Made by a program: the position numbers and the translations under genes. From Flavobacterium frigoritolerans (lineage in GTDB: Bacteria > Bacteroidota > Bacteroidia > Flavobacteriales > Flavobacteriaceae): a stretch of DNA of 64,000 bases. Below, one piece after another: positions 46,238-55,452 of this stretch (positions are counted from its first letter, which is position 1; each line of letters opens with the position of its first letter). The DNA is taken from positions 434,001 through 498,000 of the forward strand of contig NZ_JAOZEV010000001.1 in NCBI RefSeq assembly GCF_025847275.1, in the 5' to 3' direction. The notes under the pieces are model-generated. The model worked only from the letters and a program-made list of their open reading frames with translations, was not told the DNA's origin and ran no database searches.

Positions 46238-49200
46238 TTATTCTTCTAAACGAATATCAAGTCCAAGACCTTTCAATTCGTGCATCAATACATTGAATGA
46301 TTCTGGTAAACCTGGTTCTGGCATAGACTCTCCCTTAACGATTGCTTCGTAAGTTTTAGCTCTACCAATAACATCATCAGACTTAACAGTTAAGATTTCA
46401 CGTAGTGTACTTGACGCTCCATAAGCTTCAAGTGCCCAAACCTCCATCTCTCCAAAACGCTGACCTCCAAATTGAGCTTTACCTCCAAGTGGTTGTTGTG
46501 TAATCAACGAGTATGGTCCGATAGAACGTGCGTGCATCTTATCATCTACCATGTGTCCTAATTTCAACATGTAGATTACACCTACAGTTGCTCTTTGGTG
46601 AAAACGTTCTCCAGTTCCTCCATCATACAAATAAGTATGACCGAATCTTGGTATTCCCGCTTCGTCAGTCAATTCATTGATTTGATCTAAAGTAGCACCA
46701 TCAAAAATTGGAGTAGCAAATTTTCTACCTAAATTTTGTCCTGCCCAACCTAAAACCGTTTCATAAATCTGACCAATGTTCATACGAGATGGTACCCCAA
46801 GTGGATTCAATACGATATCTACTGGTGTTCCATCTTCAAGGAAAGGCATATCTTCATGACGAACGATACGTGCAACAATACCTTTGTTACCGTGACGTCC
46901 TGCCATTTTATCCCCTACCTTCAACTTACGTTTTTTAGCGATATATATTTTCGCTAATTTCAAGATTCCAGCTGGCAATTCATCTCCAACAGTAATAGTG
47001 AATTTTTCTCTTCTTAAAGATCCTTGTAAGTCGTTCAGCTTAATTTTATAGTTATGAATTAAATCATTAACCATTTTATTAGTAGCATCATCAGCAACCC
47101 ATTGCCCTTTACTTAAGTGAGCAAAATCTTCTACAGCATAAAGCATTTTTTGAGTATATTTTTTACCTTTTGGTAAAACTTCTTCACCCAAATCATTCAT
47201 TACACCTTGAGATGTTTTTCCGTTAACGATCAAGAATAATTTTTCAACTAATCTGTCTTTTAATTCAACAAATTTAGTTTCAAATTCCATTTCCAAAGCG
47301 CCTAAAGCATCTTTGTCTTGTGTACGTTTACGTTTATCTTTTACGGCTCTTGCAAATAATTTTTTGTCAAGAACTACACCATGTAAAGAAGGAGAAGCTT
47401 TTAACGAAGCATCTTTAACATCACCTGCTTTATCCCCGAAGATTGCACGAAGCAATTTCTCTTCTGGAGTAGGATCTGATTCTCCTTTTGGAGTAATTTT
47501 TCCGATAAGAATGTCGCCAGGTTTAACCTCTGCTCCAATTCTAATCATACCGTTTTCATCTAAATCTTTAGTAGCTTCTTCAGAAACGTTAGGAATATCA
47601 TTAGTTAACTCTTCGTTACCTAATTTTGTATCTCTAACTTCTAATGAATAATCATCTACGTGAATTGACGTAAAGATATCATCACGAACTACTTTTTCAG
47701 AAATTACAATCGCATCCTCAAAGTTATATCCTTTCCATGGCATGAACGCAACTTTTAGGTTACGACCTAAAGCTAATTCACCATTTTGAGTAGCATATCC
47801 TTCTGACAATACTTGACCAAGTGCTACTCTATCACCTTTCTTAACGATTGGCTTCAAGTTAATACTCGTTCCTTGATTGGTTTTTCTAAATTTAATTAGA
47901 TTATATGTTTTTTCATCAGACTCAAAACTAACCATTCTTTCTTCTTCAGAACGATCGTATTTAATAGTAATGATGTTTGCATCAACGTATTCTACTGTTC
48001 CATCACCTTCAGCATTAATCAATACTCTTGAATCAGACGCAACTTGACGCTCTAAACCTGTTCCTACAATAGGAGCTTCAGGGCGAATCAAAGGTACTGC
48101 CTGACGCATCATGTTTGATCCCATCAAGGCTCTATTCGCATCATCATGCTCTAAGAAAGGAATCAAAGATGCAGAAATAGAAGCAATTTGATTTGGAGCA
48201 ACGTCTGTGTAATCTACCTGTGTTGGCTCGATTACTGGGAAATCACCTTCTTGACGTGCAATTACGTTTTCAGCGATAATTTTTCCTGTTGCATCCATTT
48301 CGATGTTTGCTTGCGCAATCAACATTCCTTCTTCTTCTTCAGCACTTAAATATACTGGAGTAGTTTCTAAATCTACAACACCGTTAGTTACTTTACGGTA
48401 AGGAGTTTCGATGAAACCCATTCCGTTAACTTTAGCATAAACACCAAGAGATGAAATCAAACCAATATTTGGTCCCTCTGGAGTTTCAATTGGACATAAA
48501 CGTCCGTAATGCGTATAGTGAACGTCACGTACCTCGAAACCAGCTCTTTCTCTAGAAAGTCCACCAGGTCCAAGTGCAGATAATCTTCTCTTGTGCGTAA
48601 TCTCAGCAAGTGGATTCGTTTGATCCATAAATTGAGACAACTGGTTAGTACCAAAGAAAGAGTTGATAACTGATGATAATGTTTTAGCATTAATCAAATC
48701 AATTGGTGTAAACACCTCGTTATCTCTAACGTTCATACGCTCTCTAATTGTTCTAGCCATACGCGCTAAACCAACACCGAATTGTTGAGATAATTGTTCT
48801 CCAACTGTTCTAACACGACGGTTTGATAAGTGATCAATATCATCAATCTCAGCTTTAGAGTTGATTAATTCAATCAAATATTTTACAATGGTAATGATAT
48901 CTTCTTTGGTAAGCACTTGCTTTTCCATTGGGATATCTAAACCAAGTTTTTTGTTCATTCTATAACGACCAACTTCACCTAAGTTATAACGTTGATCAGA
49001 GAAGAACAATTTATCTATAATACCACGAGCAGTTTCTTCATCAGGCGGTTCTGCATTACGCAATTGTCTGTAGATATGCTCAACAGCTTCTTTTTCAGAG
49101 TTTGTTGGATCTTTTTGTAATGTATTGTGGATAATAGCATAATCTGCTTGGTTATTATCCTCTTTATGTAACAAAATAGATTTAACGTTAGAATCAATGA

Positions 49201-50050
49201 TCTCTTCAACATTATCTTTGTCGATAATAGTATCTCTATCAAGGATAATTTCGTTACGTTCGATAGAAACTACCTCACCGGTATCTTCATCAACGAAATC
49301 CTCGTGCCAAGTATTCAATACACGTGCAGCAAGTCTTCTTCCAATATATTTTTTAATACCTGTTTTAGAAACTTTGATTTCTTCAGCAAGGTCGAAAATT
49401 TCAAGGATATCCTTATCTCTTTCGAATCCAATTGCACGGAATAAAGTTGTAACTGGTAATTTTTTCTTTCTATCAATATATGCGTACATTACGCTATTAA
49501 TATCTGTAGAAAATTCTATCCAAGAACCTTTAAAAGGAATTACTCTGGCAGAATAAAGTTTTGTTCCATTTGCGTGGAATGATTGTCCAAAGAAAACCCC
49601 AGGAGAACGGTGTAGTTGAGATACTACTACACGCTCAGCACCATTGATAACAAAAGTACCGCTTGGAGTCATATAAGGAATTGTACCTAGATAAACATCT
49701 TGTACAATAGTTTCAAAATCTTCATGTTCTGGATCTGTACAATATAGTTTTAACCTAGCTTTTAAAGGCACACTATAAGTAAGACCTCTCTCTATACATT
49801 CTTGAATTGTATAACGTGGTGGATCAACAAAATAATCTAGGAACTCCAATACAAAGTTATTTCTTGTATCTGTGATTGGAAAGTTTTCCATGAAGGTGTT
49901 GTACAACCCTTCGTTGCCTCTTTCGTCAGATTTAGTTTCTAATTGAAAAAAATCTTTAAAAGACTTAACCTGAACATCTAGAAAATCTGGATATACAGGA
50001 ATATTTTTTGTAGAGGCAAAATTCAATCTTTCAGTCTGATTTGTTATCAT
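46238..50050 (-). CDS. rpoB: DNA-directed RNA polymerase subunit beta
   Basis: A 1270-residue beta subunit. The rifampicin-region motif is [20 protein letters not shown], then [20 protein letters not shown] and [15 protein letters not shown]. The C-terminal end is [13 protein letters not shown]. The start is the ATG at 50050 ([11 protein letters not shown]); the frame also has a TTG one codon earlier. It is separated from rplL by 266 bp with a terminator-like hairpin and from rpoC by 316 bp. Confidence 0.98.
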   Translation of the reverse strand: MITNQTERLNFASTKNIPVYPDFLDVQVKSFKDFFQLETKSDERGNEGLYNTFMENFPITDTRNNFVLEFLDYFVDPPRYTIQECIERGLTYSVPLKARLKLYCTDPEHEDFETIVQDVYLGTIPYMTPSGTFVINGAERVVVSQLHRSPGVFFGQSFHANGTKLYSARVIPFKGSWIEFSTDINSVMYAYIDRKKKLPVTTLFRAIGFERDKDILEIFDLAEEIKVSKTGIKKYIGRRLAARVLNTWHEDFVDEDTGEVVSIERNEIILDRDTIIDKDNVEEIIDSNVKSILLHKEDNNQADYAIIHNTLQKDPTNSEKEAVEHIYRQLRNAEPPDEETARGIIDKLFFSDQRYNLGEVGRYRMNKKLGLDIPMEKQVLTKEDIITIVKYLIELINSKAEIDDIDHLSNRRVRTVGEQLSQQFGVGLARMARTIRERMNVRDNEVFTPIDLINAKTLSSVINSFFGTNQLSQFMDQTNPLAEITHKRRLSALGPGGLSRERAGFEVRDVHYTHYGRLCPIETPEGPNIGLISSLGVYAKVNGMGFIETPYRKVTNGVVDLETTPVYLSAEEEEGMLIAQANIEMDATGKIIAENVIARQEGDFPVIEPTQVDYTDVAPNQIASISASLIPFLEHDDANRALMGSNMMRQAVPLIRPEAPIVGTGLERQVASDSRVLINAEGDGTVEYVDANIITIKYDRSEEERMVSFESDEKTYNLIKFRKTNQGTSINLKPIVKKGDRVALGQVLSEGYATQNGELALGRNLKVAFMPWKGYNFEDAIVISEKVVRDDIFTSIHVDDYSLEVRDTKLGNEELTNDIPNVSEEATKDLDENGMIRIGAEVKPGDILIGKITPKGESDPTPEEKLLRAIFGDKAGDVKDASLKASPSLHGVVLDKKLFARAVKDKRKRTQDKDALGALEMEFETKFVELKDRLVEKLFLIVNGKTSQGVMNDLGEEVLPKGKKYTQKMLYAVEDFAHLSKGQWVADDATNKMVNDLIHNYKIKLNDLQGSLRREKFTITVGDELPAGILKLAKIYIAKKRKLKVGDKMAGRHGNKGIVARIVRHEDMPFLEDGTPVDIVLNPLGVPSRMNIGQIYETVLGWAGQNLGRKFATPIFDGATLDQINELTDEAGIPRFGHTYLYDGGTGERFHQRATVGVIYMLKLGHMVDDKMHARSIGPYSLITQQPLGGKAQFGGQRFGEMEVWALEAYGASSTLREILTVKSDDVIGRAKTYEAIVKGESMPEPGLPESFNVLMHELKGLGLDIRLEE

Positions 50051-50250
50051 CAATGGACAAAATTTTGATTAAAAAAAAGTAATTTTTTGTGTAAAAACAC
50101 ACTGTTTAATCTATACTTTCTTATTATAATCAATACATCTTTAAAAATAAACGAACTAAAATTCAGTCTAATTTTTTTTCTTCGTATTGATCAAAAACTT
50201 TTTCGTATTTTAAACTATTTGATAATAAAACTTGATATATTTTATTATAC

Positions 50251-50294
50251 GAAAAATGGTTTAGGCCATTGAGTTTTAACTCAAGACCTAAACC
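50251..50294 (-). terminator. Terminator-like hairpin (attenuator) between rplL and rpoB
   Basis: GGTTTAGG (50258-50265) pairs with CCTAAACC (50287-50294), with inner TTGAG/CTCAA. On the minus strand the stem is followed by ATTTTTC. Because rpoB continues downstream, it probably acts as a partial terminator, as E. coli has at the same place. Confidence 0.65.
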
Positions 50295-50316
50295 TAGTTC
50301 TTAAAACCGAGTAAAC

Positions 50317-50688
50317 TTATTTAAGTTCAACTACAGCTCCAGCTTCTTCTAAAGATTTTTTAAGACCTTCAGCCTCTTCTTTAGAAACACCTTCTTTAAC
50401 GTTACTTGGAGCACTATCAACTACATCTTTAGCTTCTTTAAGACCTAAACCTGTAAGTTCTTTTACCAATTTAACTACAGCTAATTTAGAAGCACCAGCT
50501 TCTTTTAATACAACTGTAAATTCAGTTTGTGCTTCTTCAGCAGCACCACCATCACCTCCAGCAGCAACTACAACAGCTGCAGCAGCAGGCTCGATACCGT
50601 ACTCGTCTTTTAATATTGTTGCTAATTCGTTAACTTCTTTAACTGTTAGGTTAACTAATTGTTCTGCGAATTGTTTCAAATCTGCCAT
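50317..50688 (-). CDS. rplL: Large ribosomal subunit protein bL12 (L7/L12)
   Basis: A 123-residue stalk protein. The N-terminal dimerisation domain ([20 protein letters not shown]) is followed by an Ala/Gly-rich hinge (about 36-52) and the C-terminal domain with [20 protein letters not shown] and [14 protein letters not shown]. It recruits translational GTPases to the ribosome. It lies 90 nt after rplJ, as part of the L10-L12 stalk pair. Confidence 0.98.
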   Translation of the reverse strand: MADLKQFAEQLVNLTVKEVNELATILKDEYGIEPAAAAVVVAAGGDGGAAEEAQTEFTVVLKEAGASKLAVVKLVKELTGLGLKEAKDVVDSAPSNVKEGVSKEEAEGLKKSLEEAGAVVELK

Positions 50689-50778
50689 TTTTTCTATCGT
50701 TTAAAATGATTTGTAAAATATAATTATTTATTGTGCGCTAATTAAGCAGCAAGGAAATATAATTTCCCGCATTTGTTA

Positions 50779-51282
50779 TTATGCTTCTGTCTCTTCTTCG
50801 CTGTTTGCGAATTGATTTTGTAAAGCAGAGATAACTCTTTGAGCTGGAGATTGAAGTAATCCAATAAGTTCTCCAAGAAGTTCTTCTTTAGATTTGATAG
50901 TTGCTAATGCATCTAATTGATCATCTCCAATGTAAACTTCTGAATTAATGTATGCTCCTTTTAAAACTGGTTTATCAGATTTCTTACGGAAATCTTTGAT
51001 AATTTTTCCAGGTGCATTTGCAATATCTGAAATAAATATAGCACTATTACCTGTCAATACTGAAGGTAAATCTCCATAGTCATTAGCAGAAGCTTCCATT
51101 GCTTTTGCAAGCAAAGTATTTTTAACAACCTCTAATTTAATACCTGCTTTAAAACAAGCTCTTCTCAAGTTTGAAGTTGTTTCTGCGTTTAATCCAGAAA
51201 TATCAGATACATAAATAATATTTGTACCAGCTAACTGTGCAGTTAAATCTTCAATCGCGATTGATTTTTCTTCTCTAGTCAT
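50779..51282 (-). CDS. rplJ: Large ribosomal subunit protein uL10
   Basis: A 167-residue stalk base protein: N-terminal rRNA-binding domain (TREEKSIAIEDLTAQLAGTN; LRRACFKAGIKLEVVKNTLL) and a C-terminal helix that binds L12 dimers. Only 22 nt separate it from rplA. A long classical L10 leader is therefore absent here, and any autoregulatory structure must overlap the rplA end. Confidence 0.97.
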   Translation of the reverse strand: MTREEKSIAIEDLTAQLAGTNIIYVSDISGLNAETTSNLRRACFKAGIKLEVVKNTLLAKAMEASANDYGDLPSVLTGNSAIFISDIANAPGKIIKDFRKKSDKPVLKGAYINSEVYIGDDQLDALATIKSKEELLGELIGLLQSPAQRVISALQNQFANSEEETEA

Positions 51283-51304
51283 ACTAAAAATTATTAACTA
51301 CCAA

Positions 51305-51994
51305 TTATACTGCTTTAGGGTCCAATGCAATTGCAGGACTCATAGTGCTTGTAAGGTGAATACCTTTAATATAGGTACCTTTAGCAGCAGTTGGTTTAAG
51401 TTTGATTAATGTTTGAATAATTTCGTGTGCGTTGTCATAAATTTGTTCAGCTCCAAAAGAAACTTTACCAATTCCTGCGTGCACGATACCAGTTTTATCA
51501 ACTTTAAAGTCAATTTTACCAGCTTTAACCTCTTGAACAGCTTTTGCAACATCCATAGTTACAGTACCTGTTTTAGGGTTTGGCATTAAACCTCTAGGTC
51601 CTAAAATACGACCTAATGGACCTAATTTACCCATTACAGCTGGCATAGTGATGATTACATCAACATCTGTCCAACCGTCTTTTATTTTTTGTAAATAATC
51701 ATCAAGACCTACATAGTCTGCTCCTGCTGCTAAAGCTTCTGCTTCTTTGTCTGGAGTAACTAATGCTAATACTTTTACATCTTTACCAGTTCCGTGAGGC
51801 AATGTTACTACACCTCTAACCATTTGATTCGCTTTTCTTGGATCTACACCCAAACGCACTGCGATATCAACAGACTCATCAAATTTTGCAGAAGCTATAA
51901 CTTTAATTAATGCAGCTGCATCTTTCAAAGAGTATAGTTTGTTCTTTTCAATTTTTGAAGCAGCCTCTTTTTGCTTTTTTGTCAATTTTGCCAT
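51305..51994 (-). CDS. rplA: Large ribosomal subunit protein uL1
   Basis: A 229-residue two-domain protein of the L1 stalk. Markers are [20 protein letters not shown], the hinge [20 protein letters not shown] and [11 protein letters not shown]. It aids exit of deacylated tRNA and in other bacteria represses the L11-L1 operon by binding its mRNA. It starts 13 nt after rplK. Confidence 0.98.
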   Translation of the reverse strand: MAKLTKKQKEAASKIEKNKLYSLKDAAALIKVIASAKFDESVDIAVRLGVDPRKANQMVRGVVTLPHGTGKDVKVLALVTPDKEAEALAAGADYVGLDDYLQKIKDGWTDVDVIITMPAVMGKLGPLGRILGPRGLMPNPKTGTVTMDVAKAVQEVKAGKIDFKVDKTGIVHAGIGKVSFGAEQIYDNAHEIIQTLIKLKPTAAKGTYIKGIHLTSTMSPAIALDPKAV

Positions 51995-52007
51995 GTCTTT
52001 CTCTTAA

Positions 52008-52445
52008 TTAAAAAGGAGAATCTCCTGATACAGTTATACCCATAGATCTAGCTGTTCCAGCGACCATACTCATTGCAGACTCCATAGTGAATGCATTTAA
52101 GTCTGGCATCTTGTCTTCAGCAATAGCTCTAATTTGTTCCCAAGTAACACTAGCTACTTTTTTACGATTAGGCTCTCCTGAACCAGATTTTAGCTTTGCA
52201 GCTTCCATTAACTGAACTGCTGCTGGAGGAGTTTTTACAACAAAATCAAATGATTTGTCTTTATACACAGTAATTTGTACTGGGCATATTTTGCCAGGTT
52301 TATCTTGTGTTCTAGCATTAAATTGCTTACAGAACTCCATGATATTAACCCCAGCAGCTCCTAAAGCAGGTCCAACCGGTGGCGACGGATTCGCAGCACC
52401 TCCCTTAACTTGTAGTTTAACTACCTTACTAATTTCTTTAGCCAT
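52008..52445 (-). CDS. rplK: Large ribosomal subunit protein uL11
   Basis: A 145-residue protein: N-terminal domain with the Pro-rich [20 protein letters not shown] and C-terminal rRNA-binding domain ending [14 protein letters not shown]. It shapes the GTPase centre and is needed for RelA-type stringent signalling in many bacteria. It starts 67 nt after nusG; a hairpin lies in that gap. Confidence 0.98.
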   Translation of the reverse strand: MAKEISKVVKLQVKGGAANPSPPVGPALGAAGVNIMEFCKQFNARTQDKPGKICPVQITVYKDKSFDFVVKTPPAAVQLMEAAKLKSGSGEPNRKKVASVTWEQIRAIAEDKMPDLNAFTMESAMSMVAGTARSMGITVSGDSPF

Positions 52446-52461
52446 TTTTTAAAAAATTTAA

Positions 52462-52490
52462 CACTGCAATTATTGGAAGCAATTGTAGTG
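52462..52490 (-). promoter_or_regulatory. Hairpin in the nusG-rplK gap
   Basis: CACTGCAATT (52462-52471) and AATTGTAGTG (52481-52490) pair with one G-T. On the minus strand T-rich sequence precedes the rplK ATG. It is a candidate attenuator or L1-type autoregulatory site; I could not match it to a known L1 target. Confidence 0.4.
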
Positions 52491-52512
52491 GTTATTATAG
52501 ATGTAACAAAAA

Positions 52513-53064
52513 TTATACTTTTTCTACTTGCATAAAACTTAACTCTAATGGAGTTTTTCTTCCGAAAATCTTAACCATTACTTCTAATTTACGCTTTTCT
52601 TCATTGATTTTTTCAACTGTTCCATTGAATCCGTTGAAAGGTCCATCAATTACCTTAATTGTTTCTCCTAAGTTAAAAGGAATTGAACGTGTATCTGTAT
52701 TAACAGCCAGTTCATCAACCTTACCTAGCATTCTATTTACCTCTGATAATCTAAGCGGAACAGGCTCTCCACCTTTAATTTCGCCTAAAAAACCAATTAC
52801 ACTAGTTATCGATTTAATAATATGAGGTATTTCACCAACTAAATTGGCTTCGATCATAACATATCCAGGGAAATATACTTTATCCTTAGCTATTTTTTTA
52901 CCCTCTTTCACAGTTACTACTTTTTCAGTAGGAACTAAAACTTGGGAAACATAATCACCCATACCTAATCTGGCAATTTCAGTTTCGATGTAAGCTTTGA
53001 CTTTATTCTCTTGTCCACTTACCGCTCGAACTACATACCACTTTTTCACATTATTATCTGCCAT
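52513..53064 (-). CDS. nusG: Transcription termination/antitermination factor NusG
   Basis: A 183-residue protein: NGN domain (KWYVVRAVSGQENKVKAYIE; VYFPGYVMIEANL) binding the RNA polymerase clamp, and a C-terminal KOW domain (ETIKVIDGPFNGFNGTVEKI) that contacts Rho or ribosomal protein S10. It starts 10 nt after secE in the conserved secE-nusG-rplKAJL order. Confidence 0.98.
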   Translation of the reverse strand: MADNNVKKWYVVRAVSGQENKVKAYIETEIARLGMGDYVSQVLVPTEKVVTVKEGKKIAKDKVYFPGYVMIEANLVGEIPHIIKSITSVIGFLGEIKGGEPVPLRLSEVNRMLGKVDELAVNTDTRSIPFNLGETIKVIDGPFNGFNGTVEKINEEKRKLEVMVKIFGRKTPLELSFMQVEKV

Positions 53065-53074
53065 TACAAAAAAA

Positions 53075-53272
53075 TTACGCTTTTATCCAATTAAAAAATC
53101 CAGCCAATGCTTTTGCAAAAAATTCATCTACTCCCCAAGTTGCCAAAGCGAATAATACTGAAAATACAGCTACTACAATTGTCAATCGTTGCACTTCTGC
53201 CCATGCTGGCCAAGTTACATTTGACTTCAATTCCTCGAATGCTTCTGATATGTAATTAACAACTTTTGTCAT
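53075..53272 (-). CDS. secE: Preprotein translocase subunit SecE
   Basis: A 65-residue single-helix form of SecE. The amphipathic EAFEELKSNVTWPAWAEVQR is followed by one membrane helix (LTIVVAVFSVLFALATWGVD). It clamps SecY in the inner-membrane translocon. It lies between tRNA-Trp and nusG, the usual location. Confidence 0.96.
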   Translation of the reverse strand: MTKVVNYISEAFEELKSNVTWPAWAEVQRLTIVVAVFSVLFALATWGVDEFFAKALAGFFNWIKA

Positions 53273-53290
53273 GAGATATATTTATTATTG

Positions 53291-53361
53291 CACGGGCGGA
53301 GGGATTCGAACCCCCATCAACGGTTTTGGAGACCGCTATTCTACCCTTGAACTACGCCCGT
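53291..53361 (-). tRNA. tRNA-Trp (CCA anticodon)
   Basis: A 71-nt cloverleaf with acceptor ACGGGCG/CGCCCGT, anticodon loop CTCCAAA (anticodon CCA) and T loop TTCGAAT. It lies between tuf and secE. No 3' CCA is encoded. Confidence 0.96.
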
Positions 53362-53365
53362 AATT

Positions 53366-53403
53366 AAAGCCAGTGACTTCAGTTAAGAAAATCAACTGGC
53401 TTT
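53366..53403 (-). other. Hairpin between tuf and tRNA-Trp
   Basis: AAAGCCAGT (53366-53374) pairs with ACTGGCTTT (53395-53403) around a 20-nt loop, ending 5 nt before the tRNA 5' end. The following T run is weak. It may be a processing structure or a leaky terminator. Confidence 0.5.
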
Positions 53404-53423
53404 TATAATTTTATTTTATAGGA

Positions 53424-54611
53424 TTATCCTACGATTTCAGTTACCTGACCTGCTCCAACTGTTCTACCACCTTCACGGATAGCGAAACGTAAACCTACGC
53501 TCATTGCGATTGGGCTTAATAAAGAAACATTAATAGTCAAGTTGTCTCCTGGCATTACCATCTCTACTCCTTCTGGTAAAGTAATAACTCCTGTTACGTC
53601 AGTTGTACGTACGTAGAACTGTGGACGGTAGTTATTATGGAATGGAGTATGACGTCCACCTTCTTCTTTTTTCAAGATATAAACCTCTGCTTTAAAAGTA
53701 GCGTGTGGTTTTACTGATCCTGGCTTAATGATAACCATTCCTCTTTTGATAGATTCTTTATCAACACCTCTTAACAATAAACCTACGTTATCTCCAGCTT
53801 CACCTCTATCAAGGATTTTACGGAACATCTCAACTCCTGTAATAGTAGAAGTTAATTTATCAGCTCCCATACCAATGATTTCAACAGCATCTCCTGTATT
53901 AGCAATACCAGTTTCGATACGACCTGTAGCAACAGTTCCACGTCCTGTAATTGTAAATACATCTTCAACTGGCATCAAGAATGGTTTAGCAGTATCACGG
54001 ATTGGCTCTTCGATCCAAGCATCAACAGCTTCCATCAATTCAAGAATTTTAGGAACCCAAGCAGGATCATTATTCAATCCTCCTAAAGCTGAACCTTGAA
54101 TAACTGGACCATTATCTCCATCATATTCGTAGAAAGATAATAAATCTCTAATTTCCATTTCAACAAGCTCTAACAACTCAGCATCATCAACCATATCCAC
54201 TTTGTTCATGAAAACTACCATTCTAGGAATACCAACCTGGCGACCTAAAAGGATGTGCTCACGTGTTTGTGGCATTGGACCATCTGTAGCAGCAACTACT
54301 AAGATAGCTCCATCCATTTGAGCAGCTCCAGTAACCATGTTCTTTACGTAATCCGCGTGACCTGGACAGTCAACGTGAGCGTAATGACGATTAGCTGTTT
54401 CATACTCTACGTGTGAAGTATTAATTGTAATACCTCTTTCTTTCTCCTCTGGAGCGTTATCGATTTGATCAAACGATTTAGCTTGACAGTAACCTGCATC
54501 AGACAATACTTTAGTAATTGCCGCAGTTAATGTAGTTTTTCCGTGATCCACGTGTCCAATTGTACCTATGTTTAAGTGCGGTTTGGAACGATTAAAATTC
54601 TCCTTTGCCAT
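53424..54611 (-). CDS. tuf: Elongation factor Tu
   Basis: A 395-residue GTPase that delivers aminoacyl-tRNA to the ribosome. G1 is [14 protein letters not shown], with the switch I Thr in [26 protein letters not shown] (G3) and NKVDMVDD (G4). Domains II and III are complete to [12 protein letters not shown]. It sits between tRNA-Thr and tRNA-Trp as in the ancestral thrT-tufB arrangement. It is the only tuf in this window. Confidence 0.98.
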   Translation of the reverse strand: MAKENFNRSKPHLNIGTIGHVDHGKTTLTAAITKVLSDAGYCQAKSFDQIDNAPEEKERGITINTSHVEYETANRHYAHVDCPGHADYVKNMVTGAAQMDGAILVVAATDGPMPQTREHILLGRQVGIPRMVVFMNKVDMVDDAELLELVEMEIRDLLSFYEYDGDNGPVIQGSALGGLNNDPAWVPKILELMEAVDAWIEEPIRDTAKPFLMPVEDVFTITGRGTVATGRIETGIANTGDAVEIIGMGADKLTSTITGVEMFRKILDRGEAGDNVGLLLRGVDKESIKRGMVIIKPGSVKPHATFKAEVYILKKEEGGRHTPFHNNYRPQFYVRTTDVTGVITLPEGVEMVMPGDNLTINVSLLSPIAMSVGLRFAIREGGRTVGAGQVTEIVG

Positions 54612-54666
54612 TTTACTTAATTTTTAATCTTAGTTATATATTAATTTTCAATTTCCTACTTACTTG

Positions 54667-54738
54667 AGCCAATGTCGGGAATTGAACCCGAGACCTCTTC
54701 CTTACCAAGGAAGCACTCTACCCCTGAGCTACACCGGC
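54667..54738 (-). tRNA. tRNA-Thr (GGT anticodon)
   Basis: A 72-nt cloverleaf; acceptor GCCGGTG/CATTGGC with two G-T pairs, anticodon loop TTGGTAA (GGT), T loop TTCAATT. It lies directly upstream of tuf. Confidence 0.95.
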
Positions 54739-54819
54739 AGAGAATTCTAAATTTCAGATTTTAAAATTTAGTTCCTAGATTTTAAAATCCAAAAGCTACA
54801 ATTTTAACTTCTTCTTTTG

Positions 54820-54900
54820 TGGGGAGAGCAGGATTCGAACCTGCGAAGTTCACACAGCAGATTTACAGTCTGCCCTCGTTGGCCGCTTGAGTATCTCCCC
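54820..54900 (-). tRNA. tRNA-Tyr (GTA anticodon)
   Basis: An 81-nt class II tRNA with acceptor GGGGAGA/TCTCCCC, anticodon loop CTGTAAA (GTA) and a long variable arm. It is the middle of the three tRNAs before tuf. Confidence 0.96.
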
Positions 54901-54954
54901 ATTTTTTTATCAATAATTACATGAACAATTTCAAATCGCATTTGAACTATTTTG

Positions 54955-55028
54955 AGCCGGCGGAGGGACTCGAACCCACGACCTGCTGATTACAAATCAG
55001 CTGCTCTAGCCAACTGAGCTACGCTGGC
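54955..55028 (-). tRNA. tRNA-Thr (TGT anticodon)
   Basis: A 74-nt tRNA with anticodon loop TTTGTAA (TGT) and T loop TTCGAGT. The acceptor stem GCCAGCG/CGCCGGC has an A4-C69 mismatch, and the T stem GTGGG/CCCTC a T50-T64 mismatch. It is the first gene of the tRNA-tuf transcript. Confidence 0.92.
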
Positions 55029-55035
55029 AATTTCA

Positions 55036-55066
55036 ATAAAAAAAGTCCGCTATTTCTAACGGACTG
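55036..55066 (-). terminator. Terminator-shaped hairpin upstream of tRNA-Thr
   Basis: AGTCCG and CGGACT stem with a 10-nt loop. On the minus strand it is followed by a TTTTTTTATT run and ends only about 8 nt before the tRNA. It can serve as the end of the hpf transcript, but it also lies directly after the promoter element at 55067-55074. Confidence 0.8.
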
Positions 55067-55074
55067 CAAATGTA
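55067..55074 (-). promoter_or_regulatory. Promoter of the tRNA-tuf operon
   Basis: TACATTTG (-7) with TTG (55093-55095) 18 nt upstream, the best -33/-7 pair in the window. The predicted start, near 55060, places the whole hairpin in the leader of the operon. Confidence 0.7.
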
Positions 55075-55118
55075 GCTATTTTATCTTTGAATCAAAACAT
55101 TTTTTTAAAAAAATTACA

Positions 55119-55421
55119 TTAAATATGTGTTCTTACCTTTTCTTTTCTCTTAACCAACAATCTTTCTAAGGATTCCGCCGAAAGCTCAACTGCCTCTTCA
55201 AAGGTTTTGCATTGCTTTTTCACCAAAAAATCATCCCCTGGAACATTAATTTTTATCTCGGCAATTTTATTCTCTTTGTCACTAGTTTTTTCAACCTTTA
55301 AAAAAACATCTACTGATACCACCCTGTCATAATACTTTTCCAACTTATCCATTCTTTCTTGAACGAAATCTACCAACTTTCTGTCAACTGCAAAGTTAAC
55401 CGCATTAATACTTACCTTCAT
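55119..55421 (-). CDS. hpf: Ribosome hibernation-promoting factor (HPF/RaiA, short form)
   Basis: A 100-residue S30AE-domain protein with VSINAVNFAVDRKLVDFVQE, RMDKLEKYYDRVVSVDVFLK and a C-terminal LLVKRKEKVRTHI. It binds the 30S subunit in stationary phase and blocks translation. The start is the ATG at 55421, which begins the domain; an upstream start would add 21 atypical residues overlapping xerC. It lies 31 nt after xerC. Confidence 0.93.
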   Translation of the reverse strand: MKVSINAVNFAVDRKLVDFVQERMDKLEKYYDRVVSVDVFLKVEKTSDKENKIAEIKINVPGDDFLVKKQCKTFEEAVELSAESLERLLVKRKEKVRTHI

Positions 55422-55452
55422 AATAGTTATTTTAGAATTAAACATTTTAGAA

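Noticed and set aside
54667..55028. tRNA genes as integration sites
   Set aside because: No partial tRNA duplicates or integrase genes are found near the tRNA cluster.
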